DNA from: Bradyrhizobium sp. WSM471
GTDB lineage: Bacteria; Pseudomonadota; Alphaproteobacteria; Rhizobiales; Xanthobacteraceae
Length of the DNA: 64,000 nt
Direction of reading: 5' to 3'
Assembly: GCF_000244915.1 (NCBI RefSeq)
Contig: NZ_CM001442.1
Location: 4,092,001-4,156,000, forward strand
The notes under the pieces were generated by a model, which was not told the DNA's origin, searched no databases, and was given only the letters and a program-made list of their open reading frames with translations. Position numbers and translations under genes: made by a program. How positions within the stretch are numbered: the stretch's first letter is position 1; the number at the start of each line of letters is the position of its first letter. Positions 16,266 through 25,791 of the stretch are shown piece after piece.

Positions 16266-17453
16266 ATGCAGGATGCGACCTTGAGGAACCGGTTGGGGCA
16301 GTGGCTCGCGCCCTCCCGCCGCAGCGATGTTCCCCCGTTCATGGTGATGGACGTCATGGCCGCGGCGGCCCGAATCGAGGCCGCCGGGGGCCATGTCATC
16401 CACATGGAGGTTGGCCAGCCCGCCGCCGGCGCGCCGAAGACCGCGATTGCGGCCGCCCATGCGGCGCTCGAGGCAGGGCGGATCGATTATACCTCAGCGC
16501 TCGGCATCCCCTCCTTGCGCGCGCGCATCGCGCGGCATTATCGCGATGCCTATGGCTGTGACGTCAGCTCCGAGCGGGTCGTGGTGACCACCGGCTCCTC
16601 CGGCGGGTTCATTCTGGCCTTCCTCGCGATGTTCGAGCCGGGCGACCGCGTTGCCGTGACAGTGCCCGGCTATCCGCCGTACCGTCATATCCTCACCGCG
16701 CTGGGCTGCGAGCCGGTCCTGATCGAGACCACGAACGAGACGCGCCATGCGCTGACCGGCGAGGCGCTGCTGGCCGCGCATCGCAAGGCGCCGCTGAAGG
16801 GCGTGCTGGTCGGCAGCCCCGCCAATCCGACCGGGACGATGATGTCCCGCCAGGCGCTCGCCGGCCTGATCGCTGCGGCGGAAGACGCAGGTATCCGTTT
16901 CATCTCGGACGAGATCTATCACGGGCTCGACTACGCGTTTCCCGCGGTGACGGCTGCGGCGCTGTCGGAGCACGCGCTCGTGATCAACTCGTTCTCGAAG
17001 TATTTCTGCATGACGGGCTGGCGCGTCGGCTGGATGGTCGTGCCCGAGATTCTGGTGCGGCCGATCGAGCGGCTGCAGCAGAACCTGTCGATCTCGGTGC
17101 CGTCGCTGTCGCAGATCGCGGCCGAAGCGGCCTTCGACGGCGCGGCCGAGATGGAGGAGATCAAGCACGGCTATCAGGAAAACCGGCGCATCCTGATCGA
17201 GGGATTGCCCAAGGCCGGCCTGACCAGGTTTCTGCCGGCCGACGGCGCATTCTATCTCTATGCGGACGTCTCGGATTTCACCTCCGACAGTTTCGAGTTC
17301 GCGAAGCAGATGCTCGAACAGGCCCAGGTCGCGGTCACGCCGGGCCTCGACTTCGATCCGATCCATGGTCGTTCATTCATACGGCTCTCTTATGCGCGTT
17401 CGGCTGCTGAAATGCGGGAAGCAGTTGACCGGATCGCTCACTGGCTTAAATAG
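16266..17453 (+). CDS. PLP-dependent class I/II aminotransferase
   Basis: 395 residues, fold type I. Motifs in order: MEVGQPAAGAPKTAI (substrate loop), YTSALGIPSLRARIARHY, TTGSSGGFILAFLAMFEPGD, GSPANPTGTMMS (Asn for PLP), FISDEIYHGLDY (Asp/Tyr) and VINSFSKYFCMTGWRVGW with the PLP Lys near 241; RLSYARS carries the carboxylate-binding Arg. It resembles the AspC/AlaC group, but the amino donor and acceptor cannot be read from sequence. It is divergent from the M48 protease gene and 33 bases ahead of bioY. Confidence 0.9.
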   Translation: MQDATLRNRLGQWLAPSRRSDVPPFMVMDVMAAAARIEAAGGHVIHMEVGQPAAGAPKTAIAAAHAALEAGRIDYTSALGIPSLRARIARHYRDAYGCDVSSERVVVTTGSSGGFILAFLAMFEPGDRVAVTVPGYPPYRHILTALGCEPVLIETTNETRHALTGEALLAAHRKAPLKGVLVGSPANPTGTMMSRQALAGLIAAAEDAGIRFISDEIYHGLDYAFPAVTAAALSEHALVINSFSKYFCMTGWRVGWMVVPEILVRPIERLQQNLSISVPSLSQIAAEAAFDGAAEMEEIKHGYQENRRILIEGLPKAGLTRFLPADGAFYLYADVSDFTSDSFEFAKQMLEQAQVAVTPGLDFDPIHGRSFIRLSYARSAAEMREAVDRIAHWLK

Positions 17454-17486
17454 CCGCCAGTTTTCGACAGCCTTCTGGAGTGCAAT

Positions 17487-18095
17487 TTGTCTGACCGTTC
17501 CGTCCCGTCTACCGCCACGCATTCTCCTCTCGCCGCATTGATGTGGCCAGTCCGGCCGGGTGAAACCGTCGGCGCCTTGCGCGCTGTCGTGCTGATTGCG
17601 CTCGGCACCGCCTTGATGGCGCTGTCAGCCAAGGTGAACCTGCCGCTGCCTTACGTGCCCATGACATTGCAGACTCTCGTCGTGCTGATGATTGGCGCCG
17701 CCTATGGCTGGCGGCTTGGCAGCGCAACCATGATCGCCTACCTCGCCGAGGGCGCGATGGGCCTGCCGGTGTTCGCCGGTCCTGTTGGTGGAATCGCACC
17801 GCTGGTTGGCCCGACCGCGGGCTATCTGTTCGGCTTCATCGGCGCCGCCTTCGTCACCGGCTGGCTCGCCGAGCGCGGCTGGGATCGCAGCGTCATGCTG
17901 CTGTTTGCGGCCATGGCCGTCGGCCACATCCTCATTCTGGCCGCGGGCTTTGGCTGGCTGGCCTTCGGCCTCGGCCTTGGCGCCGCAAAGGCGTGGCAGG
18001 TCGGCCTGATGCCGTTCGTTGCGGCGTCGCTGGTCAAGAACGCGCTGGGCGCGACGTTGATGCCGGCGATACGCCGGGTGATCGATCGCGGGTAA
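17487..18095 (+). CDS. bioY: Biotin transporter, S component BioY
   Basis: 202 residues with six hydrophobic segments. The BioY core is clear: [25 protein letters not shown] near residue 50, [13 protein letters not shown], and [10 protein letters not shown]. BioY binds biotin and works alone or with the EcfA/T energy-coupling module, neither of which is nearby. The start is TTG at 17487 with a weak ribosome site; an ATG at 17540 would cut off 18 residues. I see no BioR-type operator (TTATNNATAA) before it. Confidence 0.93.
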   Translation: MSDRSVPSTATHSPLAALMWPVRPGETVGALRAVVLIALGTALMALSAKVNLPLPYVPMTLQTLVVLMIGAAYGWRLGSATMIAYLAEGAMGLPVFAGPVGGIAPLVGPTAGYLFGFIGAAFVTGWLAERGWDRSVMLLFAAMAVGHILILAAGFGWLAFGLGLGAAKAWQVGLMPFVAASLVKNALGATLMPAIRRVIDRG

Positions 18096-18178
18096 AGGCG
18101 CAACATCGAGCAGTTCCGATTGACAGGGCCGGCCAAGTTGATCTTGGCTGGCCTGGCGTTTTGAGGGGGAGTGAAACA

Positions 18179-19513
18179 ATGACGACGACAACGATGGTGG
18201 GGGCGCCGGTCGCGCCGCCCGCCGCCAAGCCGTGGTACAAGGTACTTTATATCCAGGTGCTGATCGCGATCGTGCTCGGCGCCATCGTCGGCTGGCTCTG
18301 GCCGTCAGTCGCCACCAACGAGTGGATCAAGGCACTCGGCGACGGCTTCATCAAGCTGATCAAGATGGTGATCGCGCCGATCATCTTCTGCACGGTGGTT
18401 TCGGGCATTGCCCACATCCAGGACGCCAAGAAGGTCGGCCGCATCGGCGTCAAGGCGCTGGTCTATTTCGAGATCGTCTCGACCTTCGCGCTGGTGATCG
18501 GACTTATCATCGGCAATCTGGTGAAGCCGGGTGCGGGCTTCGGCGGCGCCGCCGCCAACGCGCAGGCCGTCGCCAACTACGCCAAGCAGGCCGAAGGCCA
18601 GAAGTCGGTCGACTTCGTGCTGCACATCATTCCGGACACCGTCGTCGGCGCCTTCGCGCAAGGCGAGATCCTGCAGGTGCTGCTGTTCTCGGTGCTGTTC
18701 GGCTTCGCCATCATGGGGCTCGGCGAGCGCGGCCACACCATCCGCAGCTTCATCGACGACGCCGCGCATGCGGTGTTCGGCGTCATCTCCATCGTGATGC
18801 GCGCAGCCCCGATCGGCGCCTTCGGCGCGATGGCCTACACCATCGGCAAGTTCGGCACCGGGGCGATCCTCAACCTGATCGGCCTGATCGCGACATTCTA
18901 CCTGACCGCGGCGCTGTTCGTGTTCGTCGTGCTCGGAATCATCGCGCGCGTCGCCGGCTTCTCCATCTTCAAGTTCCTCGCCTACATCAAGGATGAGCTG
19001 CTGATCGTGCTCGGCACCTCGTCCTCGGAAAGCGCGTTGCCGTCCTTGATGGAAAAGCTCGAGCGCCTCGGCTGCTCCAAATCGGTGGTCGGCCTCGTGG
19101 TGCCCACGGGCTATTCGTTCAATCTCGACGGCACCAACATCTACATGACACTGGCGACGCTGTTCATTGCGCAGGCGCTGGGCTTCGATCTCTCCTTCGG
19201 CCAGCAGCTCACCATCCTGGTGGTGGCGATGTTGACCTCGAAGGGCGCCTCCGGCATCACGGGCGCGGGCTTCATCACGCTGGCGGCGACGCTCGCCGTG
19301 GTCGATCCGCGCCTCGTGCCGGGCATGGCGATCGTGCTCGGCATCGACAAGTTCATGAGCGAGTGCCGCGCGCTGACCAACCTATGCGGCAACGGCGTTG
19401 CCTGCGTGATCGTCGCCTGGTGGGAGGGCGAACTCGATCGCGACAAGCTCAACGCCAACCTCGCCAAGCAGATCGATCCGACCGACATGGAAACGGCGCT
19501 CACGACGGACTGA
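18179..19513 (+). CDS. dctA: C4-dicarboxylate:cation symporter DctA
   Basis: 444 residues from ATG at 18179, with a GA-rich ribosome site (GAGGGGGAG) upstream. It belongs to the glutamate/dicarboxylate symporter family and takes up succinate, malate and fumarate. Diagnostic motifs are the serine-rich re-entrant loop [20 protein letters not shown] and [18 protein letters not shown], and the late [14 protein letters not shown] and [16 protein letters not shown]. There are about eight membrane helices. No sigma-54 site or DctBD two-component system is visible, so control may differ from the classical rhizobial dctA. Confidence 0.95.
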   Translation: MTTTTMVGAPVAPPAAKPWYKVLYIQVLIAIVLGAIVGWLWPSVATNEWIKALGDGFIKLIKMVIAPIIFCTVVSGIAHIQDAKKVGRIGVKALVYFEIVSTFALVIGLIIGNLVKPGAGFGGAAANAQAVANYAKQAEGQKSVDFVLHIIPDTVVGAFAQGEILQVLLFSVLFGFAIMGLGERGHTIRSFIDDAAHAVFGVISIVMRAAPIGAFGAMAYTIGKFGTGAILNLIGLIATFYLTAALFVFVVLGIIARVAGFSIFKFLAYIKDELLIVLGTSSSESALPSLMEKLERLGCSKSVVGLVVPTGYSFNLDGTNIYMTLATLFIAQALGFDLSFGQQLTILVVAMLTSKGASGITGAGFITLAATLAVVDPRLVPGMAIVLGIDKFMSECRALTNLCGNGVACVIVAWWEGELDRDKLNANLAKQIDPTDMETALTTD

Positions 19514-19548
19514 TCTGCAAGCTGTCACCGACGGCGCCAGCCGCGCCG

Positions 19549-20427
19549 TCAGATCTTGAAATAGCAGGGCTGGTCGAGATCCTCGATCAGCCCTTTTTCT
19601 TGCGGCGACCAGCCGAGAGCAGCACGCGTCTTCGCGCTCGAGGTCGGAACGTCGGCGGCCGCGAACTGTGCGAACCAGCCGAAATGCGCGGTCGCTTCCT
19701 CGGGCGATTGGGACACCACGGGCACGCCGAGCCGCCGGCCGATCACTTCCGCAATCGCCTTGAACGGCACACCTTCCTCGGCGATCGCGTGATAGTGCTT
19801 CGCGGTTGCGCCTTGCTCCAGCGCCAGCCGGTAGACGCGCGCGGCGTCGAAGCGGTGCGCGGCGGGCCAGCGGTTGCTGCCATCGCCGACATAGGCCGAT
19901 ACGCCTTTCTGGCGCGCGAGGTTGATCAGAATCGGGACGAAGCCGTGGTCGCCCTCGCCATGCGTGGAGGGCGGAAGACGCACAACGGCGGCGCGGAGGC
20001 CGGCCAGCGACAGCGCGGTCGCTTCCGACACGCGCGGAAAGCGCTGCGCCGACACATCATCCTCGGTGGCGAGGCGGCCGGGCGCAAGCAGCGCGACGCC
20101 GGAGGTGACGATGAGAGGGCGACCGGAGCCCTTGAGTTCCTCGCCGATCGCCAGGATCGCGCGGCGGTCGAGCTCGCAATTGTCGGCGAATTTCGAGAAA
20201 TCGTGGTTGAAGCCGAGGTGCAGGACGCCATCCGTTGCAGCGGCGCCGCTGCGCAAGGACGCGTGGTCCTCTAGCGACCCGCGGTGGACATCGGCGCCCA
20301 TCGCGGCGAGCGCGGCGGCTCCCGCGTCGGAGCGGGCGAGGCCCGTGACCCGGTGGCCGGCGGCGATCAGATCGCGGACGACGGCGGAGCCGACGAAGCC
20401 GGTGGCGCCAGTGACGAAAACACGCAT
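19549..20427 (-). CDS. NAD(P)-dependent extended short-chain dehydrogenase/epimerase-like protein
   Basis: 292 residues. The N-terminal nucleotide-binding motif is [18 protein letters not shown] and the family's extended-SDR signature continues with [16 protein letters not shown] and [14 protein letters not shown]. The classic YxxxK pair is not clear: the segment around 120-150 has PRVSEATAL instead, as in atypical SDRs. Substrate unknown. It is divergent from an XRE/MmyB regulator across an 89-base region with two direct repeats, so it is probably that regulator's target. Confidence 0.85.
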   Translation of the reverse strand: MRVFVTGATGFVGSAVVRDLIAAGHRVTGLARSDAGAAALAAMGADVHRGSLEDHASLRSGAAATDGVLHLGFNHDFSKFADNCELDRRAILAIGEELKGSGRPLIVTSGVALLAPGRLATEDDVSAQRFPRVSEATALSLAGLRAAVVRLPPSTHGEGDHGFVPILINLARQKGVSAYVGDGSNRWPAAHRFDAARVYRLALEQGATAKHYHAIAEEGVPFKAIAEVIGRRLGVPVVSQSPEEATAHFGWFAQFAAADVPTSSAKTRAALGWSPQEKGLIEDLDQPCYFKI

Positions 20428-20468
20428 CAGTATCTCCAGGGTTGGTGGAGACGACCATCCGCGCTAGG

Positions 20469-20506
20469 ATTATCCGGGTAAAGTAGTGACATTATCGGGG
20501 TATAAT
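20469..20506. promoter_or_regulatory. Direct-repeat operator and -10 element between SDR and MmyB-type regulator genes
   Basis: ATTATCCGGGTA (20469-20480) and ATTATCGGGGTA (20491-20502) differ by one base and start 22 bases apart, about two helical turns. The second copy is also part of a dyad ATTAT-N6-ATAAT (20491-20506) and contains a perfect -10 TATAAT at 20501-20506 for the regulator gene at 20517. On the other strand each repeat reads GATAAT-like, which could serve the SDR gene. Binding there would control both genes. Confidence 0.6.
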
Positions 20507-20516
20507 AGCTAACAGG

Positions 20517-21353
20517 ATGAGCGAGACCGCTTCAGCCGAAAACCTGCTCGGGGCCTACCTCAAGGACCGCCGCACCCGGCTCGACGCCGCCGCGTTCGGC
20601 TTCGCGGGTAGCCGCAGGCGTACGCCGGGACTCCGCCGCGAGGAGGTGGCGCAGCGCGCCAATATCAGCCCGACCTGGTACACTTGGCTCGAGCAGGGCC
20701 GCGGCGGCGCACCGTCGCCCGATGTGCTCGACCGCATCGCGCGAGCGCTGATGCTGACCGATGTCGAGCGTGAGCATTTGTTCCTGATCGGACTCGGCCG
20801 CCCACCCGAGGTGCGCTACCAGGCGAGCGAAGGCGTCTCGCCGCGGCTGCAGCGCGTGCTCGATGCGTTCGCGTTCAGCCCGGCGCTGGTGCGGACCGTG
20901 ACCTGGGACGTCGTCGCCTGGAATCGTGCCGCAAGCGCCGTGCTGACCGACTACGGCGCGATCCCACCGGGACAGCGCAACATTCTGCGCTTCATCTTCT
21001 GCGATCCGCGCGTGCGCGCCGCGCAATACGATTGGGACAGCGTGGCGCGCTTCGTGGTCGCGGCGTTCCGGGCGGACGCCGCGCGGGCCGGCGCGGTCTC
21101 GCATGTCGCCGATTTTGTCGACGAGCTGTGCCGGACCAGCTCGGAATTCGCCGCGCTCTGGTGCGACAATGACGTACGTCACCACGGCGACGGCACCAAG
21201 CGGCTGCGGCACCCTGTTCACGGCACGATGTCGTTCGAATATTCGAGCTTCAATGTCGAGGGACGCTCCGATCTCAGCATGATCGTCTACAACCCCGCGA
21301 CTCCCGAAGACGCCGAACGCATCGGGACACTTCTCGCCGAGCGCGCTGACTGA
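20517..21353 (+). CDS. XRE-type transcriptional regulator with MmyB-like ligand-binding domain
   Basis: 278 residues. The N-terminal helix-turn-helix has the hallmark RRRTPGLRREEVAQRANISPTWYTWLEQGR, followed by PSPDVLDRIARALMLTDVERE. The C-terminal part (residues 105-275) is the MmyB-like domain (VTWDVVAWNRAASAVL; FSSFNVEGR-like end), which in characterised members binds a fatty acid. Genes of this type usually lie divergent from a single SDR or oxidoreductase gene that they repress, as here. Confidence 0.92.
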   Translation: MSETASAENLLGAYLKDRRTRLDAAAFGFAGSRRRTPGLRREEVAQRANISPTWYTWLEQGRGGAPSPDVLDRIARALMLTDVEREHLFLIGLGRPPEVRYQASEGVSPRLQRVLDAFAFSPALVRTVTWDVVAWNRAASAVLTDYGAIPPGQRNILRFIFCDPRVRAAQYDWDSVARFVVAAFRADAARAGAVSHVADFVDELCRTSSEFAALWCDNDVRHHGDGTKRLRHPVHGTMSFEYSSFNVEGRSDLSMIVYNPATPEDAERIGTLLAERAD

Positions 21354-21416
21354 CGGAATTTGCGCGCTCGCGCGTCTAAGGCGCATCTGGCGGAGCGCTC
21401 GCTGCCAAAGCCGAAG

Positions 21417-22649
21417 CTAGAACCGCTCCGGCCGGTATGGCGTCGGATCGATCGCGGGCGTTTCGCCGCTCATTATCTCGGCGAGCAGGCGTCCGGTCGC
21501 GGGCCCCAGCGTAAAGCCCTGGTGGCCGTGGCCGAAGTTCATCCAGAGGCCGGGATGGCGTGGGGCAGGGCCGAGCACCGGCAGCATGTCGGGTGTGCAG
21601 GGGCGGGTGCCGAACCATGGGTCGGGCTCGACCCGCTTGCCGAGGTCGATCAGCTCGCGCGCGGAGGCTTCGGCGCTGGCGAGCTGCACGGGCGTCGCGA
21701 GCGCATCCGGTCCGGTCAGCTCCGCGCCGGTGGTGATGCGAATGCCTTTGGCCATCGGACCCATGGCGTAGCCGCCGGCCTTGTCGACCAGCGGCAGATC
21801 AAGCGAGGCGCCGCCGCTGTAATGCATGTGGTAGCCACGCTTGCGCACCAGCGGGATGCGATAGCCGAATTTGAGCAGGAGATCGGGCGACCACGGTCCG
21901 AGCGTCACGACGGCGTGCGCGGCGTCGACGCGCCCATGGTCTGTCTTGACCGACCAGCCGGTGGCGGTCTGCTGCAGGCTTTGGGCATCACCGAGCACGA
22001 TGGCGCCGCCGAGGCGCTCGAACAGATCGGCATAGGCCGTGACCAGCGCGCCGGGATCGGACACGGTCCAGGTGTCGAGCCAATGGATCGCGCCGGGCAA
22101 ATCGTCGCGCAGGACAGGTTCGGCCTTGGCGAGCTCGGCGCCCGAGAGCGCGCGAAACCTCACGCCGAATTCGCGCTGGTCTTCTTCCGCCGCCTTGACG
22201 GCGAGATCGAACGACGCTGTGTCGCGATGCAGGTGTCGGTATCCCGCGCGGCGGATGAGATTGTCGGCGTGGGCTTCGCGAATGAGGATGTCGTGCTCCG
22301 CCGTCGCGTAGGCGATCAGCCGCGCCCAGGCGTCGATCGCCTCGCGATGCCGCTTCGGCGCCGAATGCCACCAATAGCGGAGCAGGGGCTCGATATGGAG
22401 ATGAAGCGACGACAGGCTGTAACGCACGTCGTTGGTGCGGCCGGCCGCGATCTTCAGGAGCGTGGCGAGGTCGCGCGGCATCGGATAAGGGCGCACCGCT
22501 TCCGCCTGGATCATCCCGGCATTGCCGTAGCTGGTCTCGCGGCCGGGCTCCCTGCGGTCGATCAGCGTGACGGACCAGCCGCGCTGCTGCAGGTGCAGAG
22601 CCGCGCTAACGCCGATCATGCCGCCGCCGAGGACGATCACGCTTTGCAT
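21417..22649 (-). CDS. FAD-dependent D-amino-acid dehydrogenase-like oxidoreductase
   Basis: 410 residues of the DAO/DadA superfamily. The dinucleotide motif is VIVLGGGMIGVSAALHL, followed by SYGNAGMI (FAD contact), then the C-terminal MNFGHGHQGFTLGPATGRLLAE characteristic of DadA-like enzymes. DadA oxidises D-amino acids to keto acids and passes electrons to the respiratory chain; the substrate here is inferred only at family level. ATG at 22649. It lies downstream of rne on the same strand but after a strong terminator, so it needs its own promoter. Confidence 0.88.
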   Translation of the reverse strand: MQSVIVLGGGMIGVSAALHLQQRGWSVTLIDRREPGRETSYGNAGMIQAEAVRPYPMPRDLATLLKIAAGRTNDVRYSLSSLHLHIEPLLRYWWHSAPKRHREAIDAWARLIAYATAEHDILIREAHADNLIRRAGYRHLHRDTASFDLAVKAAEEDQREFGVRFRALSGAELAKAEPVLRDDLPGAIHWLDTWTVSDPGALVTAYADLFERLGGAIVLGDAQSLQQTATGWSVKTDHGRVDAAHAVVTLGPWSPDLLLKFGYRIPLVRKRGYHMHYSGGASLDLPLVDKAGGYAMGPMAKGIRITTGAELTGPDALATPVQLASAEASARELIDLGKRVEPDPWFGTRPCTPDMLPVLGPAPRHPGLWMNFGHGHQGFTLGPATGRLLAEIMSGETPAIDPTPYRPERF

Positions 22650-22670
22650 TGAACTGACCTCGCCAAATCA

Positions 22671-22697
22671 AAACCGCCCGGCTTGGCCGGGCGGTTT
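22671..22697 (-). terminator. Intrinsic terminator of rne
   Basis: AAACCGCCCGGC (22671-22682) and GCCGGGCGGTTT (22686-22697) form a perfect 12-base stem with a 3-base loop. On the minus strand it is followed by T-rich sequence (TTTTGATTT), starting 16 bases after the rne stop. Confidence 0.88.
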
Positions 22698-22713
22698 CAA
22701 CTATCTCGTTGCT

Positions 22714-25700
22714 CTATTCGCCGCCGCCGAAGCGGCGCGACCACCAGCCGGCGCGACGCGGTGCGGCCGAGGTTTCGCTTGCCGCTGCGGGCGCGGGCTC
22801 CGGAGCGGGTGTGGGCGGGGCAACCGGCTCGGCCGCCTGTATAACCGGTGCCGGTTCACTCTGGCTGCTCGACAGAAAGCTCACCTTTTCGCGAACCGTC
22901 GAACGGCGTCGTGCGGCCTTGTCGTCGGCGTGCTCTTCGTCCGCGGCAGCAGGAGCCGGCTCAGGCCTGGCCACTGCCTCAATCCGTGCTTCGGCGCGCG
23001 GCTCAGGCTGGGTGACCTGAGGTTCTGACGTGTGCTCGGCCTGCGCGATCGAGGGCGCAGCCTCGCCGCTAAAACCATCGAAATCGGCGACTGCATCGGT
23101 CGCTTCCGACGGCGCACTGGCCGCGAGCTCGTCGCCGATGGAGCCGGCGAGACCTTCCTCGCCAGGACCGCGACGGCGGCGGCCACCACGGCGACCACGC
23201 CGGCGACGGCGATCGGCGCTGCCCTGCTGCTCGCCACGGGCTGCCTGTTCCTCGCCTTCCTCGCCTTCCGGCTCGGCCTCGGCATCCTCTTCGCCTTCAC
23301 CGGCCGCCATGGCCGTCTCGGCAAGGGCGGGAGCGCCATCCTCGCGCGTCTCCTCGTCGCGCGGGCCACCGCGACCGCGGCGACGACGGCGACGCTTGCG
23401 GCGCTGGCTGTCTTGCTCGGTAGCGGCGTCGCCTGCGGCCTGCTCCTCGACGAGACCTTCAGTCTCCTCGGTCTCAACCTCGGATTCGGTCTCCGGATCG
23501 AACTCCTCGTCGTCATAGGCCTCTTCGACCAGGGGCGGCGGGCTCGCGGCCGCCTGCGCCGCCAGCAGAGCCTTGGCGGCTTCCAGCGTATGCACCTGCT
23601 CGCCGCGGTCGATGAGATAGGCCTGAGGCCCATTGACGCTCGGGTCGGCGATAACCGACAACGTGACCTTGAAACCGTTCTCGAGGTCGCGCAGATGGCC
23701 GCGCTTGTGGTTCAGCACATAGAGCGCGACGTCGGTGCGGGTGCGGACCACGAGGTTGTGGGTCGCGCCCTTCATCAGGATCTCTTCGAGGCCGCGCAGC
23801 AATTGGAGCGCAACCGAGGACACCGAGCGCACATGGCCGGTGCCGCCGCAATGCGTGCAGGGATCGGTCGAGGACTCCAGCACGCTGGCGCGGATGCGCT
23901 GGCGTGACATCTCGAGCAGGCCGAAATGCGAGATGCGTCCGACCTGGATCCGCGCGCGGTCCTGCCGGAGGCAATCGGACAGCTTGCGTTCGACCGCGCG
24001 GTTGTTGCGCTTCTCGTCCATGTCGATGAAGTCGATGACGATCAGGCCGGCGAGGTCGCGCAATCGAAGCTGACGCGCGACCTCCTCGGAGGCCTCGAGA
24101 TTGGTCTTGAGCGCGGTGTCCTCGATATGATGCTCGCGCGTCGAACGTCCGGAGTTGACGTCGATCGAGACCAGCGCTTCGGTCTGGTTGATCACGATGT
24201 AGCCGCCGGACCGCAACTGCACGGTCGGCGAGAACATCGCATCCAGCTGGCTTTCCACGCCCATGCGCGAGAACAGCGGCTGGCCGTCGCGATACTGCTT
24301 CACCGCGCTCACATTGGCGGGCATCAGCATCTTCATGAAGTCGCGCGCTTCGCGGTAGCCGGATTCACCGGCAACTGAGATCTCGTCGATCTCCTTGTTG
24401 TAGAGGTCGCGCAGCGAGCGCTTGATCAGCGAGCCTTCCTCGTAGACCAGGGTCGGGGCCTGCGACTTCAGCGTCATGTCGCGCACCGTCTCCCACATCC
24501 GGATCAGGTACTCGAAATCGCGCTTGATCTCGGGCTTGGTGCGGGCGGCACCCGCGGTGCGCAGAATGATCCCCATGCCCTCGGGCACGTCGAGATCCTG
24601 CACGACTTCCTTCAGGCGCGAACGGTCCTGCGCGCTCGTGATCTTGCGACTGATGCCGCCGCCGCGAGCGGTGTTCGGCATCAAGACGGCGTAGCGGCCG
24701 GCGAGCGAGAGGTAGGTCGTCAGCGCCGCGCCCTTGTTGCCGCGCTCTTCCTTGACGACCTGCACCAGCATCACCTGGCGGCGCTTGATGACTTCCTGGA
24801 TCTTGTATTGGCGGCGGGGACGGAAGGTGCGCTCCGGCACTTCCTCCAGCACATCGTCGCCACCGACGGATTCAACGACGTCCTCTTCGGCTTCCTCGTC
24901 GTCCTCGTCTTCGTCATCATCCTCGGCCGTCGCATCGGAGTCGTGATGCGGAGCCTGCACACTCTCGCCGGGGGCGTACACGGCGTCGGCAGGTTCGACG
25001 GCCGATGTCACGGCCTCGGCAAGATCGTGGGCGTGTGCGTCGGAGGCAAACTCCTCCGGCTCGGCGACGGCCTCGGTGGCGACCGCGGGCTCGGCGCCGA
25101 TCGCTGCGACAGGCGCCGGTGTCTCGTCGGCATGTTCATGGTCGTGATGATCGTGCTCGCCATGATGTTCGTCGTCGTGATGATCATGGGAGTGATGATC
25201 GTCACCATGGGCATGATGATCGTCGTGATCATGTCCTTGGTGGTCATGTGCTTCGTGGCCGTGATCGTGATGATCGTGGCCTTCGTGCTCGCCGTGATGC
25301 TCTGCGCCGGCGTGCAGGTGCTCGCCCTCGTGCGAAGCGCCCTCGGGCAGGGCCTCGCCCTGGACCTGTCGGGCCGCGGGATCCGTGCCTTCGACGACGT
25401 CGCTGCGGACGCGCTCGCCATGGCTGCGGCGGCGGGAATTGCGGTGGCGGGAGCGGCGGCGGCCCTGGGAACGGTTCTCGCTCTCTTCCTCGGCCTCGCG
25501 ATGGGCCTGCTCTTCGGCTTCGATCAGCGCCTGCCGGTCGGCAACCGGGATCTGGTAATAGTCGGGATGGATTTCGCTGAAGGCGAGGAAGCCGTGGCGG
25601 TTGCCGCCATATTCGACGAAAGCGGCCTGGAGCGAGGGTTCGACCCTTGTGACCTTGGCGAGGTAGATATTCCCGCGCAGTTGCTTGCGTTGCGCGGTCT

Positions 25701-25791
25701 CGAAATCAAACTCTTCGACGCGATTGCCGCGGACCACGACGACCCGGGTCTCTTCCGGGTGGGTGGCATCGATCAACATCTTGTTGGGCAT
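22714..25791 (-). CDS. rne: Ribonuclease E/G family, RNase E with large His-rich S1 insert
   Basis: 1025 residues. It is the main endoribonuclease for mRNA decay and rRNA/tRNA processing and the scaffold of the degradosome. The S1 domain begins at about residue 35 (LRGNIYLAKVTRVEPSLQAAF) but is interrupted after residue 84 and resumes near 328 (YKIQEVIKRRQVMLVQVV). The insert of about 240 residues holds an Arg patch, a His tract at 154-220 and an acidic run at 289-305. The catalytic region is intact (VSIDVNSG, VIDFIDMD) and the zinc-link is DPCTHCGGTGH. The C-terminal third is disordered with Arg-rich RNA-binding patches and acidic stretches. Confidence 0.95.
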   Translation of the reverse strand: MPNKMLIDATHPEETRVVVVRGNRVEEFDFETAQRKQLRGNIYLAKVTRVEPSLQAAFVEYGGNRHGFLAFSEIHPDYYQIPVADRQALIEAEEQAHREAEEESENRSQGRRRSRHRNSRRRSHGERVRSDVVEGTDPAARQVQGEALPEGASHEGEHLHAGAEHHGEHEGHDHHDHGHEAHDHQGHDHDDHHAHGDDHHSHDHHDDEHHGEHDHHDHEHADETPAPVAAIGAEPAVATEAVAEPEEFASDAHAHDLAEAVTSAVEPADAVYAPGESVQAPHHDSDATAEDDDEDEDDEEAEEDVVESVGGDDVLEEVPERTFRPRRQYKIQEVIKRRQVMLVQVVKEERGNKGAALTTYLSLAGRYAVLMPNTARGGGISRKITSAQDRSRLKEVVQDLDVPEGMGIILRTAGAARTKPEIKRDFEYLIRMWETVRDMTLKSQAPTLVYEEGSLIKRSLRDLYNKEIDEISVAGESGYREARDFMKMLMPANVSAVKQYRDGQPLFSRMGVESQLDAMFSPTVQLRSGGYIVINQTEALVSIDVNSGRSTREHHIEDTALKTNLEASEEVARQLRLRDLAGLIVIDFIDMDEKRNNRAVERKLSDCLRQDRARIQVGRISHFGLLEMSRQRIRASVLESSTDPCTHCGGTGHVRSVSSVALQLLRGLEEILMKGATHNLVVRTRTDVALYVLNHKRGHLRDLENGFKVTLSVIADPSVNGPQAYLIDRGEQVHTLEAAKALLAAQAAASPPPLVEEAYDDEEFDPETESEVETEETEGLVEEQAAGDAATEQDSQRRKRRRRRRGRGGPRDEETREDGAPALAETAMAAGEGEEDAEAEPEGEEGEEQAARGEQQGSADRRRRRGRRGGRRRRGPGEEGLAGSIGDELAASAPSEATDAVADFDGFSGEAAPSIAQAEHTSEPQVTQPEPRAEARIEAVARPEPAPAAADEEHADDKAARRRSTVREKVSFLSSSQSEPAPVIQAAEPVAPPTPAPEPAPAAASETSAAPRRAGWWSRRFGGGE
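25132..25332 (-). other. His-rich tract within RNase E (residues about 154-220)
   Basis: About 30 of 67 residues are histidine, alternating mostly with Asp, Glu and Gly in HDHH, HHDDEHH and similar blocks. The codons are CAT/CAC mixed with GAT/GAC/GAG, giving the DNA a local composition unlike the rest of the gene. It lies in the middle of the S1-domain insert. Confidence 0.95.

Noticed and set aside
17454..17486. BioR operator before bioY
   Set aside because: No TTATNNATAA-type palindrome in the short gap.
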